A DNA stretch of 64,000 bases from Taudactylus pleione. Lineage: Eukaryota > Chordata > Amphibia > Anura > Myobatrachidae. The DNA is taken from contig JAUIMM010000202.1 of the NCBI GenBank assembly GCA_031769625.1, positions 12,467,645 to 12,531,644 of the forward strand. Direction: 5' to 3'. This document shows, piece by piece, positions 1 through 12,450 of the stretch. The first letter of the stretch is position 1, and each line of letters opens with the position of its first letter. A program made the position numbers and the translations under genes. The notes under the pieces are model-generated. The model was given only the letters and a program-made list of their open reading frames with translations. It was not told the DNA's origin and did not search any database.

Positions 1-113
1 CAAAATCTATTATACAATATATCCTTCATTTAGTAGGCCTGTATCTTACATAGTAAATCACACAATATAAACTAATGGTAGTTGACTGCACCTCTCAATC
101 CTCTACTACTATA

Positions 114-126
114 CTGTGTGTGTGTA

Positions 127-161
<35 letters not shown>
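114..161. repeat. (TG)n(TA)n microsatellite
   Basis: A run of alternating TG passes directly into alternating TA. It is a simple sequence repeat with no coding content. Confidence 0.9.
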
Positions 162-426
162 TTATTGGTAGTCAAACCTGGCATCACATATATACATCAC
201 ATATATCTATATTTATAGAAAGATGGGTGTATAATTATAGATAATGTAGACATAGATAGATAGATAATAATATTCAATATCTAAAAAACAAACATAAAAT
301 AAATATCCTAAAACTGCCTTTTTCATTGTATCCTTAAGTGAGTTTATCGTGATGTAAAACAGCCCCTCCCCAGTACCTTCATTCATCCTTATTTCCATTC
401 TTGTCTACTAGTTCCTCTCTCCTAGC

Positions 427-720
427 ATGTTCATCTGTAGGGTGTGCGATGTCAGCGCAGTGCTGCGACGTCAGTCTGGTATAGGAGCCCCTGGAGTAAT
501 CTGTGATGAGCAGGCAAACTGGGGACACTGCACGACGAGCCATGATCCAGCCCTGATCCCCTCCCCTTCCTGGCGTGATCCGCAGCAGGGGGAGGGGCGG
601 AGCATCGGACAGCCACTGTAGATGGCCACTCGCAGCCTGCTGGGGGGGTGGTGCTCGTGTCCTGCGTTCGGGGGGGCGGGGCATCGGACGGCCACTTGCA
701 GCCTGCTGTAGCAGGTAAAC
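427..720. repeat. GC-rich patch with internal direct repeats
   Basis: A GC-rich block inside AT-rich DNA. The phrase GGCCACTYGCAGCCTGCTG occurs at about 620-641 and again at about 690-709, and a related CGGACAGCCACTGTAGATGG precedes the first copy. It could be a fragment of a GC-rich mobile element or a small CpG island. No exon was recognised in it. Confidence 0.4.
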
Positions 721-2884
721 AATAATCCTGGCTACAACAGTCAACAGCACAAGATTCTATGGATACAAAAAAAACTGGATATAGAATATTCAACTTATAT
801 GCCTTAGTAGGCCAATAAGATTATTTAAATTCAACCAGACAAAAGAGCTTGACATAAAATTAACAATTTATTGTAAGACAAAATAATTATAAGCAATAAA
901 ATTAACTATAAAAATCAAGACACACGTATACATACAGTTATACATAAAATACAAGCTGGTGTTGTATATCAATAATGGCTCATACCTATGGAAAGGAGAA
1001 TAACCTCTGCAGAAGGTATCTCCTATATTAGTATGCAACAAGTAACCACAATCAGTACTGTGGTTCCAAGTAATAGTCTCTGTTCTCCGGATAAAAAAAT
1101 TATGGTATCACCGTTTATTTAAATGGATTATAATATATACACCTCAGATGTTTATAATTAAATAGCCACACATCCGGTTCTCCTCAGATAAACAACAATC
1201 AGTTATTGGTAGCCTGTTGTAAATGTTCCATAACACTGAATCATTGACAATCACTTTCACCGCGATGTTTAATGATGCCGTTCAGGCACAGAAATTGGAA
1301 CTGACTTTCATGAAAATAGTCAATAGTGTGACTGCTTATTGCCGGTCGGCTGTTTTAAAAGGATGTCACTGCCCGTCAGTGGAAATCGGACAGGGCTCAA
1401 CGTGTAGCACTCACCGAGCTTACTTTCTCCTTGCAGTTACACTTCCATGTGCGGCTCTCCGGTGTCAGACAGGAACGTATTTAGAGGTGAAGACCAGCTT
1501 GTAGCATATAAGGGAGACCCTTACACGTTTCTCCGCTACAGGTGATGGCGGTTTCATCAGAGAGTGAGATGCTATGGGCCTATTTTGACAGGGGGTCTGG
1601 AGCTGTAGCTCCTTCCGCCACATTGTTAATCTGGCCCTATCTGTAATTTTCTCTTATTCAAAAAACACCTGTCCTCCTAACATGCGTAGATCCAGCGCAT
1701 TGGTTTCCCTGCTGAGCTAGCGAGGGAGCAGGTACAAAGTAGTGAAAGAATGAAACACAAGATGCCATGGCCAGGAGCCCACAGCCCCTTTGGCACCATG
1801 CAGTATGTGTAGAGCTACCCAGTATTGAAAAGGATTGTAGCCATCACATCCATGGCCACTGTTGCTCCCAGCTAAAAGTACCTGGGAGCAAGAGATCTCC
1901 TGGTGGTGGTACTGTCAGCCAGACACATCCCGCAGGTATAATTAAACCTATTGGGAGTGGTAACAGGCAAAGGGCCTTATTTAGTTGGTGTATTTTCAAC
2001 TCTAAGATGAAAACTTCCATTTTGTCGGGGTGGGGGGGGGGGGGACTGTGCTGTTTGTCCCCATGAATTAGCTCTTATCTTTACTTTCTAATGAAACACC
2101 ACATGGTTTAAGGAGATTTAAACCACGGTCACACACTCAGGATGTTTTTTGTGAAAAATACCCTGGTAAGTGAGGGGAGAAGATTCGCATCGACAGAGCT
2201 TTTTATCGCAAGCTCTGTCCCTGCATCCGATGTTTTATGTATTCAAATATCACATTGAGATTTTGGGCGAATTTATGACATCCCATCCGCATTACTGATG
2301 TGGATTGTGATAAATATGCCCCATAAAGTATAATTTATGTTTGATGCCTACACTCCAAAATGCCATCACAGCATATTTAGTGCATAATTTGCAGTGAGGT
2401 CGGTGGTCAGAGACTGCTACATTATTGCCAGGTTGCCGTAGATCCGTTCTGCATGTTTTCTGACGCAATATGCCAATCTTTTCTTGCTCTGATTAGACCT
2501 GGTTTCCAAAATTAACTCTGTCTTTTCTTACATGACGTTTTTGATATGAGTTCTCCTTTAAGAAAAAGAGGGGATTGATAAATGCTTTCCTAGACAAGAT
2601 TTTTACAAAAGAACAATGTTATATAAAACATAATGAATCATTTATGCAGTGTAAAATGGCTGAAGTGCAGTACAAAATAATTTTTTGTTAGTGCTATGCG
2701 TCTCATTTATCAACGAGTGACATTCCTGTTATCACTCATTACTCATTTTAAATGGTACTCCAACCAATTAGCTTCTAACTTTTAATTTTTCAAACAGTTA
2801 GGAGCTGATTGGTCGAAGCACCTTTTAAGATTCGTAACAAGTTATTAGATGAATATCACTTGTTGATAAATGGGAACCAGTATG

Positions 2885-3370
2885 ATTTACCGCCGGCCGC
2901 ACGGTTCAAATTCCGACAGCGGCAGCCCTGCAGGGGTGAAAATCCCGATTGTCAAAAGGTAAGTATTCACTAACCCTATTCTACCCCTAACACTAACCCT
3001 CCCTTAGGGGTGCTTGACCCTAACCTCCCACCCAAGTGCATAACCCTAATCCACCCCCTAAGTGCCTAAACCTAACCCCCCCTTCCCCACTGCCTAAATC
3101 TAACCTCACCCCGGGGGTGCCTAACCCTAACCCCCCCTTCCATTAGCCTACACCTAACCTCCCGGGGGGTGCCTATCCCTAAATCCCCCCCGGGAGCCCC
3201 TAACCTAACCCCCCCCCTCCCACGCGGCTGTCCGCGCCCGGCTTACCTTCGATAGGTATGCCAGGTGTTGGGCTCCTGGCGTAGGTCTAATGACAGGTGT
3301 CGGGATTTCGACGCCTGTCATTAGTGCCTTGCTGGGATTAGACAGTCGGGAAGCCGGCAGCTGGGATTGC
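2885..3370. repeat. CCCTAA-rich dispersed repeat, copy 1
   Basis: The block opens with a GC-rich segment (AAATCCCGATTGTCAAAAGG-like). It continues with many irregular units of the form GGGGTGCCTAACCCTAACC(T)CCCC and closes with a GC-rich palindromic end (GGGATTAGACAGTCGGGAAGCCGGC). The same order of parts occurs at about 12905, 22785, 55150 and 62410, so this is a dispersed repeat family rather than a telomere. The units contain vertebrate telomere-like CCCTAA words but are degenerate. Superfamily unknown. Confidence 0.7.
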
Positions 3371-3379
3371 GTCCTTCAG

Positions 3380-3840
3380 CTTCCCGATAAATGACGCCTT
3401 GATTTGTACAAAATAGTTTATGTTTACGCCACATTGCATGACTTGCACCAGTTTTTTTTTTTTTTGCCAAAAATAGCGTTTGGAGTTCAGTCCATAAAGT
3501 TCTATCTTGGTCTCATCTGACCACATCAGAATCTTACAAGTGTTTTTTGCAAAGCATAAGAGAGACTGAGTGTGGCACTTTTTCAGAAGAGGCTTCTTTT
3601 TTGCCACTTTGTCATACAGGCCAGCTTTGTGTAAAGCTTGTGAGATAGTTGTCACATACACAGACCGACCAATCTCAGCCATAAAAACTTGTAGGTCCTT
3701 CAAATGCGCAGAACAGGTCTTGTGCAGACACAGAATTATCGCATTTGTATGTAAATCATGGGGATTGAGTACAAATCCGAATCAAGCCTCTGGTTACTTA
3801 TGCAAACCATGTATTTCAGTAACTAAATTATATTAATTGT
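3380..3840 (-). pseudogene. Tc1/mariner transposase fragment
   Basis: Read on the minus strand, this encodes a stretch with HKAGLYDKVAKKKPLL, then WSDETKIELYG, typical of the middle of Tc1-family transposases. The WSDET segment carries the first catalytic aspartate of the DDE triad. The frame then runs out of the family pattern into neighbouring repeat DNA. Terminal repeats, the start and the rest of the catalytic domain are missing, so this is a dead fragment. Confidence 0.75.
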
Positions 3841-3959
3841 TAAGAATTTGTGTACAGTAAATGTTTTTTTTTCATGCTGAAGGTTATTATAATGTGTAAA
3901 TAAAGCTTGAAAAAGCTAAATTTCAATTATTTTATTTTCCAGTGTATAATGTGACAGGG

Positions 3960-4004
3960 CATAATGGTTTTATATAGGCGTCAAGAAAAATAAAAAAATA
4001 AATA

Positions 4005-4035
<31 letters not shown>

Positions 4036-4696
4036 TTTCCATATTTGCAAATAATATGCATCTTGCCTTCTGAAATACATACAACCGTAGCTGACTTTCC
4101 TTCGGCATCGCAACAAAAGCTTTTTGTGAAGACTCTATAAACTAAGGTTATATCAGTCCTGAAAAAAAGAAGACAAATTATGGGTTATAACAATATGTAG
4201 ACCCATAATTTGCCATACTTCAAGTTGATGAGTAAAAGCATAATTTTCTTTTTATCTCTGGTATACATATATGACAGGAAGCCATTGTAGTGCTTAGAGC
4301 ATGACAAGTGTATACCGTAAGCCGTATCTTAAATGTAGTTTACTGCATTCTAGACATTAGTGGTGTAACTATGGTGGTCACAGTGTTCTGCACTTCTTTC
4401 TTGCCAACAAATATGGCTCTTCATACGTATTAATCTTGGCACAAGGCTCCAGGAGTCAACCAGGCAAACAAGAGGCAGAAGATAGAACATCTCCCCTATA
4501 CAATCCAGCACAACATATATTTTTATTTTATTGAAATGTTATGGTAGGAAGGCAATGCAATGTTAATAATCCTACAAATATTCAAAAATCACCAATGATC
4601 AGGCTAATTCAGTAGATGCACAATCTTATGTGAATGTTTCCCATCCAAGCCTGACTGAAAGGAAAAGTTGTATTATGCATTACCGCAATGGAGAGT

Positions 4697-4729
<33 letters not shown>

Positions 4730-6045
4730 CTATGCTCATACAGTATGAATGGTACCAGATAATTAACTGTCTCGCTGCCCAATGGCTTGTATTAAGTATA
4801 CATTCTCAATCTGAATTATAGTCTGAGATTTTGGCTGAGTTTGGATTCATGTTGAACAGTGTTGCATGTAATTATCCAGGAAATAGCAGACTGTTACCGA
4901 ATAACATGTTTGGAATTAAATAGTTGATGAATGGGTTTTCTTGCTCGTTTTTGTCATAAAAACAGTACTTATTCTGCTACATAAACCTCATACACACTGA
5001 ACTTTCAACTATAAGCAGAATAATAAGGGCATGGATGCAAGTAATGATAAAATCGAAAGGCAAAAAAACAAGATCTGGAAAATTACATACAGGAAAATTA
5101 CAGTTAAGCAGAAGAAAAATGAATGAATGTAATTTCATCCAAATGGCATGTCAGAAGAATTTGGCATAAGACATAGAAGACAGGAATGAGAGACATGAGT
5201 CATGCAGAATCGCATGGCAAAGAGAATAATTCAGCGTAAGACGTGAAAGTACATAGAAAGAGGACGAGAGAAAGCACAGACACTCATTGAAGGTAAAGCC
5301 TGTGAGACTTTACCATCTGGAAAGAGGGGTAAGGGAGAGTGGCAGGGTAGTGGTCCCAACAATCCATGTGTGAAATTAAGGAAGGAGACTGGATCCTATA
5401 GGTGCCTAGATGGTGAGGTGGACCAAGATGGCACAGAAGCCTAGGTGCAATTATCAAGATGGTGACCTGGATGGTGCTTAGTAAATGGGAGCAGTGGACC
5501 ATGCGAGGCAGAGAATTGCTGTAGGGGCCTGGGAGGGGAACAGGTCCAGTAAAACCAGAAAAGGTGGAGTGGGTGAGGAAGGTAAGGTGGAGGGTCACCT
5601 AAGAGGTTGCTCAGTGTCCAGAATGCAAAGATGACACAAGAAACATCTGTGATGGAGTTCCATTGGTCAGAAAAGCAGCAGAAAGGTAGTCCCAGCCACG
5701 GACCATTGGTGTTGGGAGGATGTGTCCAGGCCATGGAGAGATGAGAACAGTGAAGGCATCAACACCCTGGACAGGAAACAGTATAGACACAGTGGCGTGA
5801 GCAACAGGAATCCGCGGCAATGCCTGGAGGAAGGTAAAGCAGGTGGCTGCTGTTGCAACCCCTGAAGTGCAGGTCGCTAATACAATATGCTATTGGACTG
5901 TATGCCTAGAACTAGAATGGGAAAGATGTATAGAGCTTCCCCAGATCAGGAAGAATTAGAAATATAAGGGTAAAAATTGCTAAAAGTTCAATTTTGACTA
6001 AAACAGAGAAAACCCTCTTCCAAAGTCTATTCCATATGGCAGAGA
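3960..6045. other. Intergenic, only simple repeats seen
   Basis: Contains an (AT)n run at about 4003-4030 and an (ATA)n run at about 4697-4729. From 5280 to 5860 the sequence is more GC-balanced and has several overlapping minus-strand open frames rich in Pro, His and Leu. They share no motif with a known family and no splice signals were identified. I regard the region as unidentified, possibly an old repeat. Confidence 0.5.
4697..4729. repeat. (ATA)n microsatellite
   Basis: About eleven tandem ATA units. Confidence 0.9.
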
Positions 6046-6170
6046 TTCCCAAATTCCGCCATTACAGTCCAGGGTTTAAGGATATGCATGCTTAAGTACT
6101 ACTTAAGTCACCTGTGCTCAAGCATGGATATCCTTAAAACGTGGACTGTAATGGTGGAGTTTGGGAGCCT
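6046..6170. mobile_element. Short fold-back MITE
   Basis: The left end (CCCAAATTCCGCCATTACAG) is matched by an inverted copy at the right end (CTGTAATGGTGGAGTTTGGG), and the inversion continues inward through TTTAAGGATAT. The whole unit is about 120 bp and can fold into one hairpin. It has no coding capacity. The target duplication was not resolved. Confidence 0.65.
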
Positions 6171-7820
6171 CCACCATATTATATTTTACCCCTAAGAAAT
6201 TGATCAAGATATTTCCTAATACAGATACCAGATGCTGGCGGAATTGTGGCCACAGGGGAACTCTGTTCCATAGGTGATTATTGCCCCTTACTGAGACATG
6301 GTGCATAGCCTTACTGACTTTATGTTTTAAGAAACGATTTTGAAATACCAATAATTTTTCTCCTCTACTACCTTCTCCAAACCTTAACAAACATTCCAAA
6401 AACCTTGTTTATTATGCTAGGGACTGGAAGAACCTTCTCCCTCCCTTTTCACAGGAACTTAAACCTATATTTGGCATATAGTAGCCACTGTGAAAATAGG
6501 CAGGGGGAAGAGAGCGCATGGCCCCCGCATTCTAATCATCCTGGCAACACCCCCACTGTTTAAAGGCACAATTTGCGCCAATTTACAGCTGTGTGGAGTC
6601 AGGAGCGGACATGATTAAATTAGGTAAGCAGCATGGGGATACTATAAGTAATGGTCGACTGGCTTTGGGTGGGGTGGGGGCTAGGATGATGCCATTCAGT
6701 GCGAATAGTGTCATCTAACCTCCCCGGTATCCCACTTCAGTAAGTGAATGGGCAGCATCAGGGGACTGGCTAACTCTGTCAGGGGGCTGGGTGAGCTCCT
6801 CCAAATTTGGGACTCTCCAGGACCTTTCAGTAGAGTTGGCAAATATGAAGTTGCTGCAATAACATTTGTAACAACAGGTGGTTTTAAAGTTTAACATTAC
6901 AATTGTTCATGAATAACGGGCTTTTGGTACAACAGAAAGGGAATATACTTTGTCCATTACTCAGTTGTTATCAATGGTTAAAAATAAACTACTTTGTATA
7001 GTATGGTATTAAATAATTTGGAATCAAATATATCCCCTCACATCTAGTGCTGTCTTATGCCTTTCTGTAACCTTTCTTATGTGCTTAAACTTAATAAAAA
7101 ACACCCATATCCTGTCTGGACAGAGAGCATGCTGTTGTTAGCTCAATGAGATATACAAGCCATTCAGCATGTGCAGCCGTGCAGAGGAGACCAGGCTTAC
7201 ACTGCGAGTTCTTTGTCAGCAGTTACCCTCATTGCTACAGTCTCACTGGAGCCGAATCCCCACATTACCAGAGTGTACTCAACCAACGTTTGATTGAACA
7301 GTTCAGCCCCTGCAATGTGAGTGTACTGAAAGGAACTAAATAAAGTATGATATTTGTATATGCTGTATAGGAGCATTGTGGTTCTTTGATGTCAGACCAG
7401 GTCAATTTACATACTGCTATCCAAGTTTGTATCAGTGAATAAACTTTAAGCTAATTGAACATGTATGCTGAAACTATTTTTTAAATTTTATTTTGTTAAC
7501 AGTTTATAAAGCTTTCATTAAAACATAGACTATTACAGTATTTCTCAGAATGTATTTGCTCTGTGGATAAACAGTATAACTTAGTACCAATAGCTATGAG
7601 AGAAATTAGCATGGTAGTTAGTTAATATATGGTAAACTAGTAAAAATCGGCATAAAACCTTTTTTTTTTTTTTTTTTATTAATTTTACCAGTAAAACCTA
7701 AGCAATTCTTTACTGCAGTGTAGTTATCTCATTATAGAGGAAATCAGAAACAAAACCTTGGCTTCATACATTTTGCTTAGCACATACTGCAAATTATCTG
7801 TTGGTGGGGGCTGTCCATTA
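6171..7820. other. Intergenic, nothing recognised
   Basis: AT-rich sequence with a poly(T) run near 7660-7678. No exon, RNA gene or clear mobile element was identified. Confidence 0.5.
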
Positions 7821-7829
7821 GGCTAATGC

Positions 7830-8190
7830 TCTAGACAATGTGCAAGTGCATATATTACATACATGCCGATGTGGGCAGCGACAGTGGGGCCCATGCTGCA
7901 TTTGGCAACATGGCCCTCGCTAACGACTTCCCCCGCCGTCGGACCTGCATGTAAGACCAACGTAGGATGATGCTGAAGACCCGAGGGAGCGTGCATCGTC
8001 AGCGACATAGTGCGTACACAATTGACGATTTGTGTCAGAATGCATCCCTGTGTCCCCTTGCTCTGCGCCACAGCACCCGCCGCCACTATATATAATTATT
8101 ATTTTATACCAAAGTCCCCCGGTCTGACCCGGGATTTGGAACAAGTTTCCAACCCGGATCAGACCCCTTTAAGGAATCTATAGTAGAACC
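7830..8190. repeat. GC-rich dispersed repeat fragments
   Basis: The part around 7855-8040 shares phrases with 13670-14240, such as GCCGATG, GGGGCCCATGCTGCAT and CATGGCCCTCGCTAACGA. The part at 8115-8168 (GGTCTGACCCGGGATTTGGAAC and the following inverted GGATCAGACC) matches the start of the elements at 20437 and 21814. This is a mosaic of at least two repeat families. No gene is supported. Confidence 0.5.
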
Positions 8191-9700
8191 TCTATACACT
8201 CCTTCCTATACCTTTTAATATCCTGCCTATACCTTCTAAGGATGATGCTAATTTGCGTACGCAGTCATACAGTAAATAAAGACTTCAGACCTGGAATCTG
8301 TGGTTCCAAAGCACAAGTATTATTAAAGTAAAAGTACAGTCAGTTACACGCTATTGATCCAGACACAATTCGGCGCAAACGAATTATACAGACCAAAGTA
8401 CAGTATACATAAGCAGCGCTTCCGGAGCAGATGTTAGCCATCAGCAAGAAACCCCTTCGTCAATCAGCATTCAGCAAGAAGACTAAGACCCAGTGTTGGA
8501 GCACACATATTTATACCCCCCAGAAATAGACAACACAATAGAGAAGTTTGTTGCTGATGCCATTGGTTCCCAAGGGGGATACATCTGTTACAGAGCATTT
8601 AACAGGCTGATTCAAATAGACACAACCCAGCCTCCAACAACTGAGGGTCTCTGGTTTCCCGCCCCATGTAACATCCTAACAGTTGTTCATATTATATACA
8701 TTTTGTTGCTTGAAGTCTCTGCGGTCCATAAGTTGAGAATGCATGATGCGATCTCCACACCGATAATACCGGAATTCTGTTGAAAGAGTACGCATCAGTA
8801 CAAAACCAAACACTGCTTACTTAGCATGTATAAAACCTTAGTTACCAAATAATCTTTTTCACAGCATTTATACTAAATGAACAAACTTAAATCTTATCCC
8901 TTAAAGCTTATGGAACCTTGAATGTGGAAATGTAATGTGTGAGTATGCGGGGTTTGATATAAAGACACTAGTTAACTTGGAGCAGATGCGTGCACATAAA
9001 GCTAATGAACAGCGTTTTCATATAGGATCTTATGCATTCGCTAATATGCGATTAGTTACCAGCGCAATTGTGCATATTAATGTGTGTATGAGAAATGGTG
9101 CACTTACATCTCATTTAAACTAAGTGAACACCTAGCAGTGTGAAATGCTGATCCTTACAGTTCCACACGCCCCCCTCTCTCAGCAGCCCCCACCCTTCCC
9201 AGGCTCAAAAATAAAGTTCTTTGTTGTCCCAGACTCTTGTGTAAAATGCAAATTAGCACAGCTACAAGACCCAAAACCTAAGACAACACTCTTGGCTTTT
9301 AAGGTATTTTTATTGCAGGAAGCCTGCTAATGTAAGGTGTGTATTCGAGCAGGGCCATCTGGAGTGAGAGCAGACGTTGTATCCAGGAAGCTTGTCTACA
9401 CAGACTAGTTGTCACGTGGCCATTTGCTCTGTTCAGCTAATGCAAATAGTATACACTTTATCCAGAGCACCCAAACTACGTAAAGTCATGAAATGGGCTT
9501 TTAGTGAATCGCCGTAACTTATGGCGATGGTCACAGATGCAATCGCATGATGCTAATAGTAATATCGCCACATGTACTAAAGAGTGAGTTTATCTAAAAT
9601 GGCGCTTAGGCGGTCATTCGCAAAATGGCATCTTGCGGCCAGTCGCAAGATGGTGTCGCTGGGATTCAATTTTAAACTGATCTTGTCTCAGCCAATAATC
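8190..9700. other. Intergenic, nothing recognised
   Basis: No conserved coding segment was recognised. Small open frames at 8493 and 8935 show no motif. Confidence 0.45.
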
Positions 9701-10020
9701 CAGCTTCGACACCTTTTACACCGATGTGCCGCACCGTTCACACTGTAGCCAGGTCAGCAATGACCCGGCTCTTCCAGTGCAGGTGAGAAGCACTTCTTTC
9801 CCTCCCCCTCTTACCTCACTCCGTAGTGGTCCAGAGGCAGAGAGGGCGGGTGGTGTGCGCTGCACCGTGCTGGTCGGCCTGGCTCTGGTTGCAGTGGATG
9901 CTTGGAGATGTCATCTCCAAGCGCCAATGAAGCCGGCCAACTAGGCGGCATGCGGCACTATCCCAGGTGAATCCATTTACACCAACAAAAATTGCGCATC
10001 AACCCGGGATTTCAGGTTGG
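9700..10020. repeat. Partial copy of the TACCCCTTTT element family
   Basis: The phrase CATCTCCAAGCGCCAATGAAG followed by GCCGGCC matches the middle of the elements at 20437-20869 and 21814-22205. It is flanked by a CTTTTACACCG end and by CCCGGG-containing termini. It is a decayed or rearranged member of that family. Confidence 0.5.
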
Positions 10021-10505
10021 TGACCCGACATATACATATGCCGGGCCACAGGGAAACTTATGACTGCTGGCTGCCATAGTGCCTCCTCGCACTGCTCCTA
10101 CTCCCGCTGCCACTATATAGATTAGTAAGGTCACCGGACATATGCCAGGGCACCTCCTCCTTACTGCTTGCAGCCTCTCTAACTCTGCCCTACCCCCGCC
10201 GCCATTAGTAAGGTGACCAGACATATGCATATACCGGGTCACCAACTATTAACTGCCAATGCCACCTGCTGCTGCCGCTATGACACATATGCCGGGTCAC
10301 CACTACTTAACTAGAGATGAGCGGTAAAACTGAACAGCTCATCTCTACTCTTAACTGCCCGTTACCCCCTCGCACTGCCCCACACTAGACGCAGCACTGA
10401 TGTGAGATAACTCGGGAGACCGCAGTACGTGCATCCCGAGAGCCGGCATGTCATACTGATTCTGTTCTCCCTATGTTTCACTATTTTTCACGTGGGTTTA
10501 TTGTA

Positions 10506-10758
10506 GGGATGTGCAGGCTCGGATAGGTTCGAGTTTGCACGTGGAGTTCGGATTTTTCCCTCCAAAAAAATGGAACTCAGAACGAGGCAAAACGTCATCT
10601 TACATGGACGAACATCATCATTCCTGGACAAAAGACCAGGAATGATGATGTTCGTCCATGTAAGATGACGTTTTGCCTCGTTCTGAGTTCCGTTTTTTTT
10701 GGAGGGAAAAATCCGAACTCCACGTGCAAACTCGAACCTATCCGAGCCTGCACATCCC
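10506..10758. mobile_element. Palindromic MITE (GGGATGTGCAGG family), copy 1
   Basis: A near-perfect 253-bp inverted repeat. It starts GGGATGTGCAGGCTCGGATA, ends with the reverse complement, and has its centre at a short CAAAAG loop near 10629-10634. TA dinucleotides flank both ends (10504-10505 and 10759-10760), as expected for Tc1/mariner-type integration. A nearly identical copy lies at 23065-23316. The high identity of the arms indicates recent activity. Confidence 0.85.
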
Positions 10759-10865
10759 TAGTTTATTGCCAAACAAATTATTACTCTCAATTTTTTTCAA
10801 TTGGATAGCGCAATCATCGGGAGTGCACATAGCTGTGGTAATCAGCTACTGGCTGTGATAGCCGC

Positions 10866-11175
10866 GTTCATTTTTGCACAATAAATCTTACCCACACGGG
10901 ACGATGTGCTGTATGAATGATATTGGTGAAAGTTTTCCCTTGAACTTTCTGTAGTGCAGGACAAACAATATTTGGTGTACACACTGATAGATATCCTTCA
11001 GTGAAGTCATCCTGCCACATCTCAGAACAGGAACTTCTTGACGATATCGTCCAAATTGGCTGCATGTACGGACAACCAAAGATATCTTTATCGTCCAGCT
11101 GGAGCGCGCATCGTTGGTCGTTCACTGCAAACACACTGAACCATATTGTTATCGTTCAAAGATATCGTCACATGT
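10866..11175. repeat. Partial MITE related to the next element
   Basis: Contains CTTTCTGTAGTGCAGGACAAAC, a CATCCTGCCACATCTCAGAACAG block and GATATCGTCCA, all of which recur at 11575-11730 and around 23400-23560. It is an older relative of the TAA-flanked MITE that follows it; complete ends were not identified. Confidence 0.55.
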
Positions 11176-11254
11176 GTAATGCTGCATACACACGTGCGAT
11201 CTGTTCAATGAACGATATCGTTGAACGATTTCCCTTCAACTTTCTGTAGTGCAG

Positions 11255-11580
11255 GCAGGGGCGTTTCTAGAGAGGAGGGGGCCCGTGTGCAGTCTCCAAC
11301 ACAGGCCCCCTCCTCTGCGCCCTGCAGTGCACTGAGCTGTGCTCGGCCAGTGCCGAAGTTATAGACTCTGGGCACTAGAGAGTGCCCAGAGTCTATAGTG
11401 TATGCACAGGTAACCGGGAAAATGGGCGCGGTGGACATTTTCCCTTTACTGCGGCCATTTTCCAGCGCCGGACGCCCGTACCGACGCGGGACTCCGGAGA
11501 GGTAAGTATTATTAAGGGTGCAGGGTGTGCGGGGCCTCCCTGGACCCAGGAGCCCGTGTTCCCCACACACCCTGTATCCA
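11255..11580. repeat. GC-rich insertion inside the MITE
   Basis: A GC-rich block bounded by repeats of the host-element phrase CTGTAGTGCAGG / GTGCAGGACAAACGA. It contains an internal hairpin around CTCTGGGCACTAGAGAGTGCCCAGAG (about 11366-11392). Mobile-element family not identified. Confidence 0.45.
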
Positions 11581-11734
11581 TTATAGATAGAGTGCAGGAC
11601 AAACGACATTTAGTGTGCACACTATGATAGATATCTTTCAGTGAAGTCATCTGCCACATATCTGAACAGCAACTCATAACGATATCGTCCAGGTTGACAT
11701 GCATGTACGGACGACCATAGATATCGTTATCGCA

Positions 11735-11925
11735 GACCCTCCAACATGACACCTTCCATCCGGTACAAAATGCTCTGCTCCTGGACTTCCTTCTTAATTG
11801 ATGATTGCAGACACCTGTCTGATCTATTAACTAGTTCAACACAGGTGTCTACAATCATTACTTAAGAAGGAAGTCCAGAAGCAGAGCATTTTGTACCGGA
11901 TGGAAGGGGTCATGTTGGAGGGTAA
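11735..11925. mobile_element. Palindromic MITE with 9-bp target duplication
   Basis: The ends ACCCTCCAACATGAC and GTCATGTTGGAGGGT are inverted and the pairing continues inward for about 80 bases (CCGGTACAAAATGCTCTGCT on one side and its complement on the other). GTTATCGCA flanks both sides (11726-11734 and 11926-11934). An 8-9 bp duplication would fit hAT, Merlin or MULE-type transposition. There is no coding capacity. Confidence 0.75.
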
Positions 11926-12299
11926 GTTATCGCACTGTGTGTATGCACCTAATGCCCGTTTAGTTCTAGAAAAATAAATATTTCAGTTGACAGATATTAA
12001 GTGATGGAAGACAAATAGTCCTATGAATTGCAGTGTATACAACTAATTAATAACCACAACACAACTACAGATGTAGTAACCTTTCTCCATTCCAATATAA
12101 TTGTAAATGACACCCACAGAGCCCGTCACACAGTCTACACCGCCATCTTGTGGCCAACTGTAATACATGACTTTGCAGCAGAACACCAGGAGTCAGTAAG
12201 TCGTCAACGTCTGTAATGTAAATAAACGGACAATGTGCGCACTTACATTAACTAAATAAATGAAGTTAATTTTAAAATCAAACGCTATAGATCTAAAAC

Positions 12300-12450
12300 G
12301 AGGCTTGGACCGCGCCTATAGCTGAGCGTCACTTCCGCTTCCGTCCATAGCATGGCAACTTTGCGTCTGTTTGTCATATTACTTCCGGTTCTGGTGAAGT
12401 TACTTAGGTGCCGGGTGTACTGTGCTATTGGTCGCTGTGTGAGTCATGCT
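12300..12450 (+). promoter_or_regulatory. MED31 promoter and 5' leader
   Basis: TATA-less, moderately GC-rich sequence directly upstream of the MED31 start. It carries ETS-type words (CACTTCCGC at about 12330 and TTACTTCCGGTT at about 12379) and an inverted CCAAT box (ATTGG at about 12428). This mixture is usual for housekeeping genes. The transcription start cannot be placed exactly. Confidence 0.5.

Larger units (their letters stand above)
1..2880. other. AT-rich intergenic sequence, no gene recognised
   Basis: No reading frame here resembles a known protein and no splice-site-bounded exon was recognised. The stretch contains a TG/TA microsatellite, a GC-rich patch at about 427-720 and otherwise AT-rich unique-looking sequence. 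A G-run lies near 2028-2044. The short open frames have no recognisable motif and are best treated as chance. Confidence 0.6.
11180..11949. mobile_element. PIF/Harbinger-like MITE, interrupted by two insertions
   Basis: The left end TGCTGCATACACACGTGCGA is inverted at the right end (TCGCACTGTGTGTATGCACC). TAA flanks both sides (11177-11179 and 11950-11952), which fits the 3-bp TWA duplication of PIF/Harbinger elements. Its own sequence is rich in ATCGTT and GATATCGT. A GC-rich segment (about 11255-11580) and a palindromic element (11735-11925) lie inside it. Confidence 0.65.

Noticed and set aside
2950..3240. Possible true telomere array (CCCTAA words)
   Set aside because: Units are irregular and interrupted by C and G runs, and the same block occurs at five scattered sites, so it is an interspersed repeat.
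5284..5858. Several overlapping minus-strand open frames rich in Pro, His and Leu
   Set aside because: No motif, no splice structure and frames overlap one another, as expected from composition alone.
11205..11752. Overlapping open frames of up to 134 residues
   Set aside because: They run across MITE borders and inverted repeats, so they are by-products of the elements.
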